The notes beneath the pieces were generated by a model. That model searched no databases. It worked only from the letters and a program-made list of their open reading frames with translations, and was not told the DNA's origin. The translations under genes were made by a program, and so were the position numbers. A DNA stretch of 13,342 nt from Planctomycetota bacterium (GTDB taxonomy: Bacteria > Planctomycetota > UBA1135 > UBA2386): NCBI GenBank assembly GCA_020425885.1, contig JAGQRA010000172.1, forward strand, positions 1 through 13,342, given 5' to 3'. Positions 6,598 to 13,342 of the stretch are shown one piece after another (the stretch's first letter is position 1; each line of letters begins with the position of its first letter).

Positions 6598-7413
6598 ATG
6601 CGTGTCCTCGCGACTGCTGCCGTGTGTCTCCTGCCGGGCTGCACCTCGACGTTGCTGCTCGAGCCGGTGCTGACCGTCTCCCCCTACTACGTCAGCTACC
6701 AGCTGCGCGGCGACGTGGCCCTGCAGACCGAACCCGAGGGCGGCGGCCCGCTGCAGGACAACCCGCCGCGCCAACTCAGCGAGTTCGGCCAGGAGCATCA
6801 CGAGGACGACGTCGGGTTCCGCGCCGAGTTCGGTGATGGTTTCGCCGGCCTGCGGGTGGACTACTACCGCATGGACACGGGGACCGCGACGCCGGGCGTC
6901 CTCGGCTCCGACTGGGGCAATCTGCTCGAGGGGGAACTGGTCCGGATGCAGACCGCGATGGACGAGGTGCGGCTGTCCTACGTCGAACCCATCACCCGGA
7001 TCGAGACGACTTTCAAGGGCGAGGACCTGACCTTCGACTTCGCGGCCGGCGGCGAGTGGGCCTATCGCGACATGACCTTGCGCGCGCAGACCGACGACAC
7101 CGAGCGACAGCAACGCGTGAAGATCCTCGGCGAGACGGTCTCGGTCGCCGCCCGCATCCGGACCAGGTGGCGCGATCTGACCCTCGACCTCGACTACGCG
7201 TTGTGTCCGAACCTCACCACCCGCGGCGATTTCGGCGACATCAATCACGACATCGAGGTCCGCGCCAGCTACTCGATCCCGCTGCGCGACGTCACCTTCT
7301 TCGCCGGCTATCGCTACAGCTCGCTGGACGCGGTCGGCACCACCGACAAGCTCGCCTACGATGCTGCGCTGCAGATCGACGGCTTCCAGTTCGGCCTCAC
7401 GGTCTCGCTCTGA
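6598..7413 (+). CDS. Predicted beta-rich outer-membrane lipoprotein
   Basis: 271 residues from ATG at 6598; a longer upstream frame exists but the lipoprotein signal fixes the start. The signal MRVLATAAVCLLPGC is short, with the textbook lipobox LPGC and Cys15 as the lipidation site. The mature part has many alternating polar/hydrophobic stretches typical of beta-strands: VSPYYVSYQLRGDVAL, AGLRVDYYRM, LTFDFAAGGEWAYRDMTLRA, SVAARIRTRWRDLTLDLDYA, EVRASYSIPL, DVTFFAGYRYSSLD and the terminal DGFQFGLTVSL. The last segments look like closing strands of an outer-membrane barrel, with an inter-strand loop DAVGTTDKLAYD. No enzyme motif is seen and no family is recognised with confidence. The gene is convergent with the FG-GAP lipoprotein gene and probably has its own promoter. 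A periplasm-facing or surface lipoprotein sandwich is the alternative to a barrel. Confidence 0.75.
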   Translation: MRVLATAAVCLLPGCTSTLLLEPVLTVSPYYVSYQLRGDVALQTEPEGGGPLQDNPPRQLSEFGQEHHEDDVGFRAEFGDGFAGLRVDYYRMDTGTATPGVLGSDWGNLLEGELVRMQTAMDEVRLSYVEPITRIETTFKGEDLTFDFAAGGEWAYRDMTLRAQTDDTERQQRVKILGETVSVAARIRTRWRDLTLDLDYALCPNLTTRGDFGDINHDIEVRASYSIPLRDVTFFAGYRYSSLDAVGTTDKLAYDAALQIDGFQFGLTVSL

Positions 7414-7418
7414 GCCTT

Positions 7419-7444
7419 CGGCCGCCGCCGCGCGGCACCGGCCG
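7419..7444. terminator. GC hairpin between convergent genes
   Basis: CGGCCG at 7419-7424 pairs with CGGCCG at 7439-7444. Inside lies a second perfect palindrome, GCCGCGCGGC (7427-7436). The element fills the 33-base gap between convergent stops at 7413 and 7447 and could act in both directions. Absence of T-tracts and the high GC content keep this tentative. Confidence 0.3.
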
Positions 7445-7446
7445 GA

Positions 7447-9030
7447 TCACGGCAGCAGCGTGACGATCAGCCCGCGCGAGCTGACGACGTTCAACGGCGA
7501 GTCGGCGCAGGTCGTCGCCGGCTCGGTCATCCACAACAACTGGGCGTAGATCTCGAGGCCGGCAAGGCCCGGGGTGGCGGGAATCGGATAGTCGATGAAA
7601 CTCGTGCCGAGCCCGTCGCTGAAGACGACGAAGGTGAAGATGGTCGGACCGAGTCCGAGGTGCAAGGTGATGCCGACACCGAACGGGTCGCTGCCGGTGA
7701 GATCGGGCGGACCGCCCACCATCATCATGCCGAAGGCGTTCGCCGGCGCATTGGTGCCGATGAAGGCAAAGTCGGCATTGCCGATCACCGGTGAGCCGTT
7801 GGCCCACAGCCCGATCGCGCCACCGCAACCCGGCGATCCCGCACCGTAGGACTCGAGCCCCGGCACGGAGATGCGCGGATTCTGCAGCACGCCGACTTCA
7901 CTGCCGGCCGACACGTAGGCGATGTCGACGACGCCGATGCCGCGGAGATCGGCGATGACGACCGACTGCGCCGCGCTGCCACCGTCGAACACGACCTCCG
8001 CCGGGGTCATCCCGCCGTGGCCGTCACCGTAGGCCGCAACGACCGCCGTGCCAGCGGTGGCCGCGAGGTCCGGCACACCGTCACCGTCGAGGTCGCCGAC
8101 GTCGATGGCATCGACCGCGTTCGCCGCGATGCCGAGCGTCGCACCGACCGCGAAGCTCGCGCTGCCGATGCCTTGGAAGACCGCCACGGTGACGAGATCA
8201 CCGAGCAGCACGACGAGATCGGCACGTTGGTCGCCGTCGAGGTCGCCGCAGGCGAGCCGCCCCCCGAGCACTTCGGCGGCCGTGGAGACGACGGGCAGGA
8301 AGCCGCCGGCGCCGTCATTGCGCAGCACATCGATCGCGGCGGAGCCGCGCCCGACGCAGGCGAGATCGAGGCGCCGGTCGCCGTCGAAGTCGGCGACCGC
8401 GAAGTCGGTGACGACGAAGTTGGTCGCCATGACGACCGCCGCACCGAAGGCGCCACCGCCGATCCCGGGCATCACCGCGACGGCCAGGTCCGTGGCACCG
8501 GCCAGCACGACGTCGACCCGCCCGTCCGCATTCCAGTCGACGACCGCGAGCCGGCCGACGGGCCACGGCACCGCCAGTGCCACCGCGGTCTGGAACGTGC
8601 CATCGCCGACCCCCGGTGACACGGTCGCCGCCGCCGAAGCGGAGCTGGCCGACACCAGATCGAGGATCCGATCTCCGGTCACGTCCGCGACGGCGATCGG
8701 GCCGACCAGCGCCGGCGCGGGCACTGAGCTGCCGGCACCGAATCGACCATCGCCTTGGTTCCGCATCACCGAGACGTTGGCCAGGGTCGCGTTGCCAACG
8801 ACGACGTCGCCCAGTCCATCGTGGTCGATGTCGGCGACGACGAGTCCCTGGCCACCGGCCCCACCGGTCGTCGACAACATGGGAGCGCCGAAGTCGACCG
8901 TCAGCGGTGCCGGCGGAGGCGGGTCGATGATCACCCCGCCATCGCCACCGCCCTTGTTGCAGCTCGACAGCGACAGCAGCGGCACGAGCAGGGAAAGCTG
9001 GACGGCCAGCGCACGATTCTGTTGGAGCAT
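7447..9030 (-). CDS. FG-GAP/VCBS repeat lipoprotein with planctomycete-type C-terminal domain
   Basis: 527 residues from ATG at 9030-9028; the open frame continues upstream to 9210 but the added residues are not protein-like and would mask the signal. The N-terminus MLQQNRALAVQLSLLVPLLS ends in SLSSC with Cys24 as lipidation site, followed by a Gly- and Pro-rich linker. Seven repeats with FG-GAP-type Asp-rich cores follow: VVADIDHDGLGDVVVG (64-79), VADVTGDRILDLV, VVDWNADGRVDVVLAG, VADFDGDRRLDLACVG, CGDLDGDQRADLVVLLG, VGDLDGDGVPDLAATAG and IADLRGIGVVDIAYVS (359-374). The last has lost its calcium-type Asp set. Seven fits one closed beta-propeller. From residue 395 (YGAGSPGCGG...GNADFAF...) comes a beta-rich module with two further Cys (401, 508), of the kind found at the C-terminus of many secreted planctomycetal proteins. 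A cell-surface or periplasmic binding role is inferred; no catalytic motif is present. Confidence 0.88.
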   Translation of the reverse strand: MLQQNRALAVQLSLLVPLLSLSSCNKGGGDGGVIIDPPPPAPLTVDFGAPMLSTTGGAGGQGLVVADIDHDGLGDVVVGNATLANVSVMRNQGDGRFGAGSSVPAPALVGPIAVADVTGDRILDLVSASSASAAATVSPGVGDGTFQTAVALAVPWPVGRLAVVDWNADGRVDVVLAGATDLAVAVMPGIGGGAFGAAVVMATNFVVTDFAVADFDGDRRLDLACVGRGSAAIDVLRNDGAGGFLPVVSTAAEVLGGRLACGDLDGDQRADLVVLLGDLVTVAVFQGIGSASFAVGATLGIAANAVDAIDVGDLDGDGVPDLAATAGTAVVAAYGDGHGGMTPAEVVFDGGSAAQSVVIADLRGIGVVDIAYVSAGSEVGVLQNPRISVPGLESYGAGSPGCGGAIGLWANGSPVIGNADFAFIGTNAPANAFGMMMVGGPPDLTGSDPFGVGITLHLGLGPTIFTFVVFSDGLGTSFIDYPIPATPGLAGLEIYAQLLWMTEPATTCADSPLNVVSSRGLIVTLLP

Positions 9031-9136
9031 CGGCGGCGGATCGTAGCGGTCGACGCGGCAGCGCCGCAATCGAGCGACATCCAGTTCACTCAGAATGGCG
9101 ATCGTTCGCGACCTCGGCCAAGATACGTAGGCCGAT

Positions 9137-9162
9137 CCCGGGTGATGATCATCGGTTTCGGG
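9137..9162. promoter_or_regulatory. Palindromic site upstream of the FG-GAP lipoprotein gene
   Basis: GATGATCATC (9144-9153) is a perfect 10-bp palindrome, framed by CCCG (9137-9140) and CGGG (9159-9162). It sits 107-132 bases before the minus-strand start at 9030, in the 237-base gap behind the DUF3299 gene. The AT-rich core in a GC-rich genome suits a repressor or activator site. The rest of the gap shows nothing recognisable. Confidence 0.3.
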
Positions 9163-9267
9163 AGTGGCCTGCGGGCCAGGAGCGACGGCGGCGGAGTCGC
9201 GCGAGTGCACACGACCGACCTGCGAGCCCAGGCCTCGACGCCCTCGTGGGCGCGAACCCGACCTCCC

Positions 9268-10206
9268 CTACTGCAGCACCTCGACGTAGTCGACGTGGAG
9301 CTGGTAGATGTCGACGCAGTAGCCATCGAGCTCCGTCGCCGCGATCTTCAGCCTGCCGACGATCTTGAGCGGCTCGAAGCGGTAGTCGAGCTTCTTGTCC
9401 TTCGGCATGACGCAGCGGACGATGCCGTTGATGTCCGGCGGCTGGCCGAAGCAGCACGACCACAGCGACTCGACCAGCAGGAACTCGTCGATGTCCTCGA
9501 CCTCGTCGATCGGCAGCATGAAGCCCAGCATCAGCACCTTGCTGCCGTCGAGCCGCCGCACCTTCTCGGGCATGCCCTCGAGCCCCTTGGTGTATTGCCA
9601 CCCGCCGAGCTCGCCGAACTGCAACACCCGATCGACACCCGCGATCTTGCCGGCCGCGATCATCGCCTGGAGCTTCTTCTCGGCGGCGAGCATCGCCTCG
9701 GCGCTGCGCATCGCGGCGAGGTCGGCGGGATCGGTGCCCTTCGGCAGTTGCTGCCCGGTCGCCGGCGGCGATTGCCCGTCGCCCTGCCCGGCATCCCCCG
9801 CATCGGCAGGGCGGCGGCGATTCGCCTTGGAACCCTCGGCCGGTTCCTTCGGGACGGGCTCCTGCGGGACGGGCTCCTGAGCATCGACTCCTCTCACCGG
9901 CACCGCACAGGCAACCGACGCCGAGCCGGTCGCCGCCGCGGTCGCCTCGCCAACCGCGACAGCGCCGTCCTTGCGGCCAGCGAGCACCGCGACGGCGATC
10001 GTCGCCGACAGCCCGAGCAGGAGCAGCGCCGCCGCCCACAGCCTGCCGACCTGTCGCCCGGCACCCGCATTCGCCCCCTCCATCCCGCGCCGCGCACGCC
10101 GCAGGATCGCGTCGAGGCGATCCGGTGCCTGCTCCCGCCCGCCGACCTCGGCGAGGATCAGGCTCATCTGGCGATCGGCCACGGTCCCGTTCGGGTTCTC
10201 GTCCAT
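9268..10206 (-). CDS. Single-pass membrane protein with extracytoplasmic DUF3299-like domain, candidate sigma regulator
   Basis: 312 residues. ATG at 10206-10204 overlaps the sigma-factor TGA by one base (TGATG), so the two are translationally coupled. The N-terminal 52 residues are cytoplasmic and charged (DRLDAILRRARR at 29-40), followed by one transmembrane helix (about 56-77, LWAAALLLLGLSATIAVAVL). Then comes a low-complexity extracytoplasmic linker with the repeat QEPVP-QEPVP and many Ala/Gly/Pro. Residues about 194-305 match the DUF3299 pattern: VLMLGFMLPIDEVEDIDEFL, LLVESLWSCCFGQPPDINGI with the Cys pair at 251-252, and RFEPLKIVGRLKI. DUF3299 proteins are periplasmic or lipoprotein-like with no settled function. 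The short cytoplasmic tail, TM helix and coupling to an ECF sigma gene give it the layout of a membrane-bound anti-sigma factor, although the classic HxxxCxxC zinc motif is absent. The regulatory role is inference. Confidence 0.85.
   Translation of the reverse strand: MDENPNGTVADRQMSLILAEVGGREQAPDRLDAILRRARRGMEGANAGAGRQVGRLWAAALLLLGLSATIAVAVLAGRKDGAVAVGEATAAATGSASVACAVPVRGVDAQEPVPQEPVPKEPAEGSKANRRRPADAGDAGQGDGQSPPATGQQLPKGTDPADLAAMRSAEAMLAAEKKLQAMIAAGKIAGVDRVLQFGELGGWQYTKGLEGMPEKVRRLDGSKVLMLGFMLPIDEVEDIDEFLLVESLWSCCFGQPPDINGIVRCVMPKDKKLDYRFEPLKIVGRLKIAATELDGYCVDIYQLHVDYVEVLQ
9850..9879 (-). repeat. Perfect 15-bp tandem duplication inside the DUF3299 gene
   Basis: Two identical 15-bp units, CGGGACGGGCTCCTG on the plus strand at 9850-9864 and 9865-9879, encode QEPVP-QEPVP in the extracytoplasmic linker of the minus-strand gene. 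A diverged third copy (KEPAE) follows. In-frame duplication in a linker is compatible with slippage and neutral length change. Confidence 0.8.
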
Positions 10207-10808
10207 CACACCTGCTCCTTGCGTTCCATCCGATTCACACACTCGCGGAGCGCATCGCGCGCCCGCCCCAACAACGACTTCAAGCCGTGCGGCCCGATGC
10301 CGAGGCGCGCCGCGACCTCGTCGCGTGGGACGCCTTCGAGATGGTGCCACTCGACCGCCTGGCGAACGCGGCCCCGCAGCCGCTGCACGCACTGCCGCAG
10401 CACCTCGACGCGCCCGTCCTCGAACGCGAGCGGCTCGGCCGCGGCGAACTGCTCGACGGCATCGAACCACTGCGAGGTCAGCGGTCGGCGGTGATCGCGG
10501 CGCCGCACGCCGATCAGCAGATTGCGCGCCACGCCGCGCAGGAACGCCGCGGGAGCAGCAGGCTCCTCGCCACCACGAAGCATGCGCGCGACGCGCAGGA
10601 ACGTCTCCTGCATCAGGTCATCGGCCTCGTGCGCATCGGCGCCGAGCAGCCGCAGGTAGCGCCAGATCATGCCTTGGTGGCGAACGACCAGGGCCGCGAG
10701 GTCGGTGGCCGGCTCGCTGCCGGTCGCGTCACCGGATCCCGCGGCCGTCGCGGCCGTGAAGCTGCGCGGCACCCGTGGGACCGCGACTGCATGCGGAGCA
10801 GTTGGCAT
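10206..10808 (-). CDS. ECF-type RNA polymerase sigma-70 family factor
   Basis: 200 residues from ATG at 10808-10806; no obvious Shine-Dalgarno. After a disordered Ala/Pro/Thr-rich lead (1-35) comes sigma region 2: LAALVVRHQGMIWRYLRLLG, the characteristic DADDLMQETFLRV-like stretch here as EADDLMQETFLRV (61-73), and AFLRGVARNLL (88-98), the -10 recognition and core-binding part. Sigma region 4 (about 133-192) reads VRQAVEWHHLEGVPRDEVAA, followed by RLGIGPHGLKSLLGRARDAL, a helix-turn-helix that binds the -35 element. Regions 1.1 and 3 are missing, as usual in ECF factors. The gene lies upstream of and overlaps the membrane DUF3299 protein by one base, the usual place for its antagonist. A small coiled-coil gene and a TPR protein lie upstream on the same strand. 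The target regulon cannot be read from this window. Confidence in the family is high. Confidence 0.95.
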   Translation of the reverse strand: MPTAPHAVAVPRVPRSFTAATAAGSGDATGSEPATDLAALVVRHQGMIWRYLRLLGADAHEADDLMQETFLRVARMLRGGEEPAAPAAFLRGVARNLLIGVRRRDHRRPLTSQWFDAVEQFAAAEPLAFEDGRVEVLRQCVQRLRGRVRQAVEWHHLEGVPRDEVAARLGIGPHGLKSLLGRARDALRECVNRMERKEQV

Positions 10809-10890
10809 CGTCGATCAAGTGCTACGGCCTGGCTCCAGGGGTGCACCGAATCGAGGTTTCTTTTCGGCCCACGAGCTGGGGGCCGGGCAA

Positions 10891-11217
10891 TCAGTCGGCG
10901 TCGCCGCCTGCCGCCTTGCCGAGCCGACCGTCGATGCGGCCGTCGAGCGCATCGAGGGCAGCGGCCTTGGCCTGCAACTCCTCGACCGCGATCAACCCCT
11001 TCTCGACCACCAGGTCGGCGAGCGTTCGCAGCAGCAGCGCCGACTCCTCGACGTCGCGCTCGAGCGCCTCGACCTGTCCCTTCAGTTCATCGCGCTCCTT
11101 GCGCAGGCTCTGATTGCGGGCCACGCGTGCGCGCCGCGACGCCCGCTCCCGCTCGTCGATGCGATTGAATTCGCGGGCGGTCCAGAAATCGTGCAGCAGG
11201 TAGCGGGCCCAGGACAT
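10891..11217 (-). CDS. Small coiled-coil protein of unknown function
   Basis: 108 residues from ATG at 11217-11215; the open frame extends upstream to 11388 but overlaps the TPR gene and looks non-coding there. The sequence is almost entirely helical and highly charged: MSWARYLLHDFWTAREFNRI at the start, a basic stretch (RERASRRARVARNQSLRKER), then heptad-like KGQVEALERDVEESALLLRT (46-65), LADLVVEKGLIAVEELQAKA (66-85) and an Asp/Gly tail. A coiled-coil region at about 38-90 suggests oligomerisation or partner binding. There is no signal peptide or transmembrane segment. It follows the TPR gene by 64 bases and precedes the sigma gene by 82 bases, all on one strand, so it may share their transcript. 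I do not recognise the family and give no function. Confidence 0.7.
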   Translation of the reverse strand: MSWARYLLHDFWTAREFNRIDERERASRRARVARNQSLRKERDELKGQVEALERDVEESALLLRTLADLVVEKGLIAVEELQAKAAALDALDGRIDGRLGKAAGGDAD

Positions 11218-11281
11218 CGCGCCAGCATGCCCGATCGACGGCTGGACCACCACGCGGGAATCGCCGTCTGCCGCCGACGCG

Positions 11282-13342
11282 TCAGCGCGACCCCATCGGT
11301 GCGAGGCCGAGCCGACTCCGGATCTCGGCCAGCTTCGCCCGCGACCCGGCTCGCAGATGCCGCTGCCACAGCAGCGCGTTCTCGGCATGTTCCCGGGCCT
11401 CTTCGTCCCTGCCGTCCTGGACCGCAGCCTCTGCCGCCATCACCGAGAAGAAGCCGCGCAGCTCGGCGACACGGCCGTTGGCGTCGTCCCACGACGGCGG
11501 GATCGCATCCAGGGTCTCGAAACCTGCATGCAGCGCGAGCCTGGCGGCGTCGGGTTCGCCGCAGCATCGGTGCGCCACCGCGAGCTGACCCTGCAGCTGC
11601 GCGAGCGTGAGCAACAGCTCGGTGTCATCGGCCGCCGATTGCAGGTACGTGGACAGCTGCCTCGCTCCGGCGACGAGTTCGCAGGCGGCCGCCCGAGGGT
11701 CGGCCCGCTTGAGGTGTGAGAGCGCCTTGGTGCGCCGCAGACGAGCAACCGTCAACGCCAGACTCACCGGAGCGTCGGCGCGCGAGGCGACCGGCAAGGC
11801 GAGGGCCTGCGCGCAGACCTCGAGGGCCGCCTCGTCGTCGCCTGCCGCCACGAAGTTGAGGGCGTGGCCCTGCAGCGCATGGACCAGCATCAAGGCGAGC
11901 GCCCAATCGTCGCTGCGGGTCGCGACAACCCCGTCGAGCACTTCTACCGCCGCGGCGTACTCCTCCACGGCGGCGGCGTCCCCCCGCAGATGGCTGCAGG
12001 CGTCGGCCCGCAACACCATCACCAGCCCGAGCGTGCTCCGCAGCCACATGTCCTCGGGCGACTGCTCGCACGCCCCGCGGTATGCGGCGATGGCCTCGTC
12101 GCACTCCTGCTGGCACGGGATCCACTCCTTCATGCGGGCATGCGACGCGGCCAGCCGGAACCGCGCGGTGGCGCGCACCACCACGTGTTCATGCGAAAGC
12201 GACTGGGCATCGACCTCGTCGACCAGCGCCAGCGCCTCGAGGACCAGGTCACGGCCGCCTCCGGGTCGGCGCCAACGCTCGATCAAGGCAGCTCGGGTCA
12301 ACAACACCCTCGCCATGGCCCGCCGCAGCGCGCCATCGCGAGGATCCTCTCGGGAACGCCGCTCCAGGTTGCCCGCGACATCACTGAGCAGATCCTCGAT
12401 CGGGCCCGGATCACCTGCCGACAGCAGTCGGGTGGAAGGGGTGTCGAAGCACCTGGTCAACGTGATCAAAGTCGGCCCGCCGTCCGGATCCAGTTCGCAC
12501 AGGGTCCGCCCCATCTCGACCAATCGCTCGAAGCAGACCCGGGCGTCGGCGTGGCGCCAGAGCGCCGACAGCGCCTGGCCGCGCAAGGCGAGCCCGCGGC
12601 ACTGCAACCGCATGCGGTCCACGCGCTCCCGTCTGACCGCGGCGGCCGGCGCCGTATCGATGAGGCCGAGTGCAGCCTCCGCCTGCTCGAGCGCCTCGTG
12701 CATGGTGCCACCGGCCAACCTCACCATCGCATCGGCGATGTCGAGATGAACCTCGCAGGCGAGGTGTCGGGCGGCACGGCCGCCGGCGCCCGTGAGCACC
12801 GCAAGCGCCTCACGCCACAGGGCCACCGCCTGTTCGAGTTCGCCACATTGCGAACGGAGGTTCCCGGCCTGCCGCAGCACCTGAGCGCGCAGACGCATGA
12901 CCTCGACTTCACCGGGAGCACCCGGCCCACGGGGCGTCAACGATGGCCGCCGCAGCAGTTCGGCCGCGGCGTCGGTATGGCGCGTCGCGGCATCGATCGC
13001 GGTCTCGCCCGCGATGACCACCGGGAACCGATCCCTGCTCAGCAGCTCGGCCAGGAGCAGGTGCGCCCGCAGTCGGTCCCACATCACGCTCGGGTCGACG
13101 GGCGTCGTCGAACCATCGAGCGATTCGAGATAGGCGAGGATGCCCCTGACGACGCGCTCGTGCTCGGCGGTCGAACCGGGTTCGCGCGCGTCGTAGAGGA
13201 ACTTGCGCGTCAGCGACTGCACCTGCCGCGCGCCCTCGGCCGAGGCGGCGCGTAACGATTGCTCCGTCGCCTGCAGTCCGCGCAGGTAGGTGACGCCCAC
13301 GATCAGGACGGCGACGGCGACCGCGGCGGCGATGCTCGCGCC
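11282..13342 (-). CDS. TPR-repeat protein with N-terminal membrane segment, partial (possible Ser/Thr kinase C-terminus)
   Basis: The stop is at 11282-11284 and the frame stays open to the right edge, giving 686 residues without a proper start; the GTG at 13300 is not taken as the start because 14 further codons (GASIAAAVAVAVLI) complete a hydrophobic helix running into VGVTYLRG. The gene therefore continues beyond the window. After the membrane helix comes a charged helix (LQATEQSLRAASAEGARQVQ), then a long all-helical region with TPR-like pairs, for example LRQAGNLRSQCGELEQAVAL, EVHLDIADAMVRLA, LEQAEAALGLI, AGDDEAALEVCAQALAL, LQGQLAVAHRCCGEPDAARL and EAAVQDGRDEEAREHAENAL. In planctomycetes this layout commonly forms the C-terminal half of Hanks-type Ser/Thr kinases, with the kinase domain before the membrane helix; here the kinase part is unseen, so that is inference. 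TPRs mediate protein-protein contacts. The downstream sigma factor makes a signalling role plausible. Confidence 0.85.
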   Translation of the reverse strand, partial: GASIAAAVAVAVLIVGVTYLRGLQATEQSLRAASAEGARQVQSLTRKFLYDAREPGSTAEHERVVRGILAYLESLDGSTTPVDPSVMWDRLRAHLLLAELLSRDRFPVVIAGETAIDAATRHTDAAAELLRRPSLTPRGPGAPGEVEVMRLRAQVLRQAGNLRSQCGELEQAVALWREALAVLTGAGGRAARHLACEVHLDIADAMVRLAGGTMHEALEQAEAALGLIDTAPAAAVRRERVDRMRLQCRGLALRGQALSALWRHADARVCFERLVEMGRTLCELDPDGGPTLITLTRCFDTPSTRLLSAGDPGPIEDLLSDVAGNLERRSREDPRDGALRRAMARVLLTRAALIERWRRPGGGRDLVLEALALVDEVDAQSLSHEHVVVRATARFRLAASHARMKEWIPCQQECDEAIAAYRGACEQSPEDMWLRSTLGLVMVLRADACSHLRGDAAAVEEYAAAVEVLDGVVATRSDDWALALMLVHALQGHALNFVAAGDDEAALEVCAQALALPVASRADAPVSLALTVARLRRTKALSHLKRADPRAAACELVAGARQLSTYLQSAADDTELLLTLAQLQGQLAVAHRCCGEPDAARLALHAGFETLDAIPPSWDDANGRVAELRGFFSVMAAEAAVQDGRDEEAREHAENALLWQRHLRAGSRAKLAEIRSRLGLAPMGSR

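Noticed and set aside
8040..8940. Repeated short motifs (gtcgccgtcgaggtcgcc-like) on the plus strand, reminiscent of a tandem repeat array
   Set aside because: They are the reverse complement of the repeated Asp-Gly-Asp codons of the FG-GAP repeats, diverged and unevenly spaced. They are protein repeats, not a DNA array or CRISPR.
8755..10494. Open frame of 579 codons on the plus strand
   Set aside because: It spans the antisense of three minus-strand genes (FG-GAP, DUF3299, sigma factor) and an intergenic gap, and is full of His/Arg/Asp/Leu-rich low-information sequence. All three minus-strand genes are recognisable.
10828..10882. Short inverted repeats (CCTGG/CCAGG, GGTGCACC, CGGCCC/GGGCCG) upstream of the sigma gene
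   Set aside because: These are 5-8 bp in GC-rich DNA, expected by chance, and none is followed by a T-tract or linked to a recognisable ECF promoter.
11864..13255. Open frame of 463 codons on the plus strand opposite the TPR gene
   Set aside because: Its Gln/Arg/His-rich composition and lack of any domain signal mark it as a shadow. The minus-strand frame shows TPR-like helices and continues through the window edge.

Overview
The window is GC-rich and densely coded. It most likely comes from a planctomycete or close relative. The clearest pointer is the gene at 7447-9030 (minus strand): a lipoprotein with seven FG-GAP/VCBS-type repeats, followed by a C-terminal module (opening with residues YGAGSPGCGG) of a kind I associate with secreted planctomycetal proteins. 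Other hints are a DUF3299 protein coupled to an ECF sigma factor, a TPR protein with an N-terminal membrane segment (the usual layout of the C-terminal half of planctomycetal Ser/Thr kinases), and starts that mostly lack a Shine-Dalgarno sequence. This assignment is inference; there is no rRNA or tRNA gene to confirm it. No mobile element, CRISPR array or RNA gene was seen.

Left part (1-1864, minus strand): the N-terminus of an ABC-exporter-like membrane protein runs off the left edge. Upstream of it is a 530-residue exported SurA/PpiC-like foldase whose parvulin domain appears to lack the catalytic histidines. Divergent from it, on the plus strand, is a tightly coupled three-gene operon (2100-4386): a soluble protein of unknown function, a lipoprotein resembling a SurA-type chaperone core, and an exported all-helical HEAT-like protein. 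These overlap by 4 bases and by 1 base. The divergent pair suggests a locus for folding or quality control of exported proteins.

Middle part (4544-9030): an exported gluzincin-like (peptidase MA/DUF1570-like) protein whose zinc-binding HExxH has decayed to HCTIG; a convergent cytoplasmic protein of unknown function (5814-6521); a divergent predicted beta-rich outer-membrane lipoprotein (6598-7413); and the convergent FG-GAP propeller lipoprotein (7447-9030). Most of these are envelope or exported proteins.

Right part (9268-13342, minus strand): a probable signalling cluster. In transcription order it holds a TPR protein entering from the right edge with a membrane helix at the edge (perhaps the C-terminal part of a Ser/Thr kinase), a small coiled-coil protein, an ECF sigma factor, and a single-pass membrane protein with an extracytoplasmic DUF3299-like domain that overlaps the sigma gene by one base. 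The last pair has the layout of a sigma factor and its membrane-bound regulator.

No gene-free stretch exceeds 300 bases. The longest gaps are 1865-2099 (divergent promoter region, no recognisable motif) and 9031-9267 (contains one palindromic site). The lack of T-tracts after the hairpins makes all terminator calls weak.
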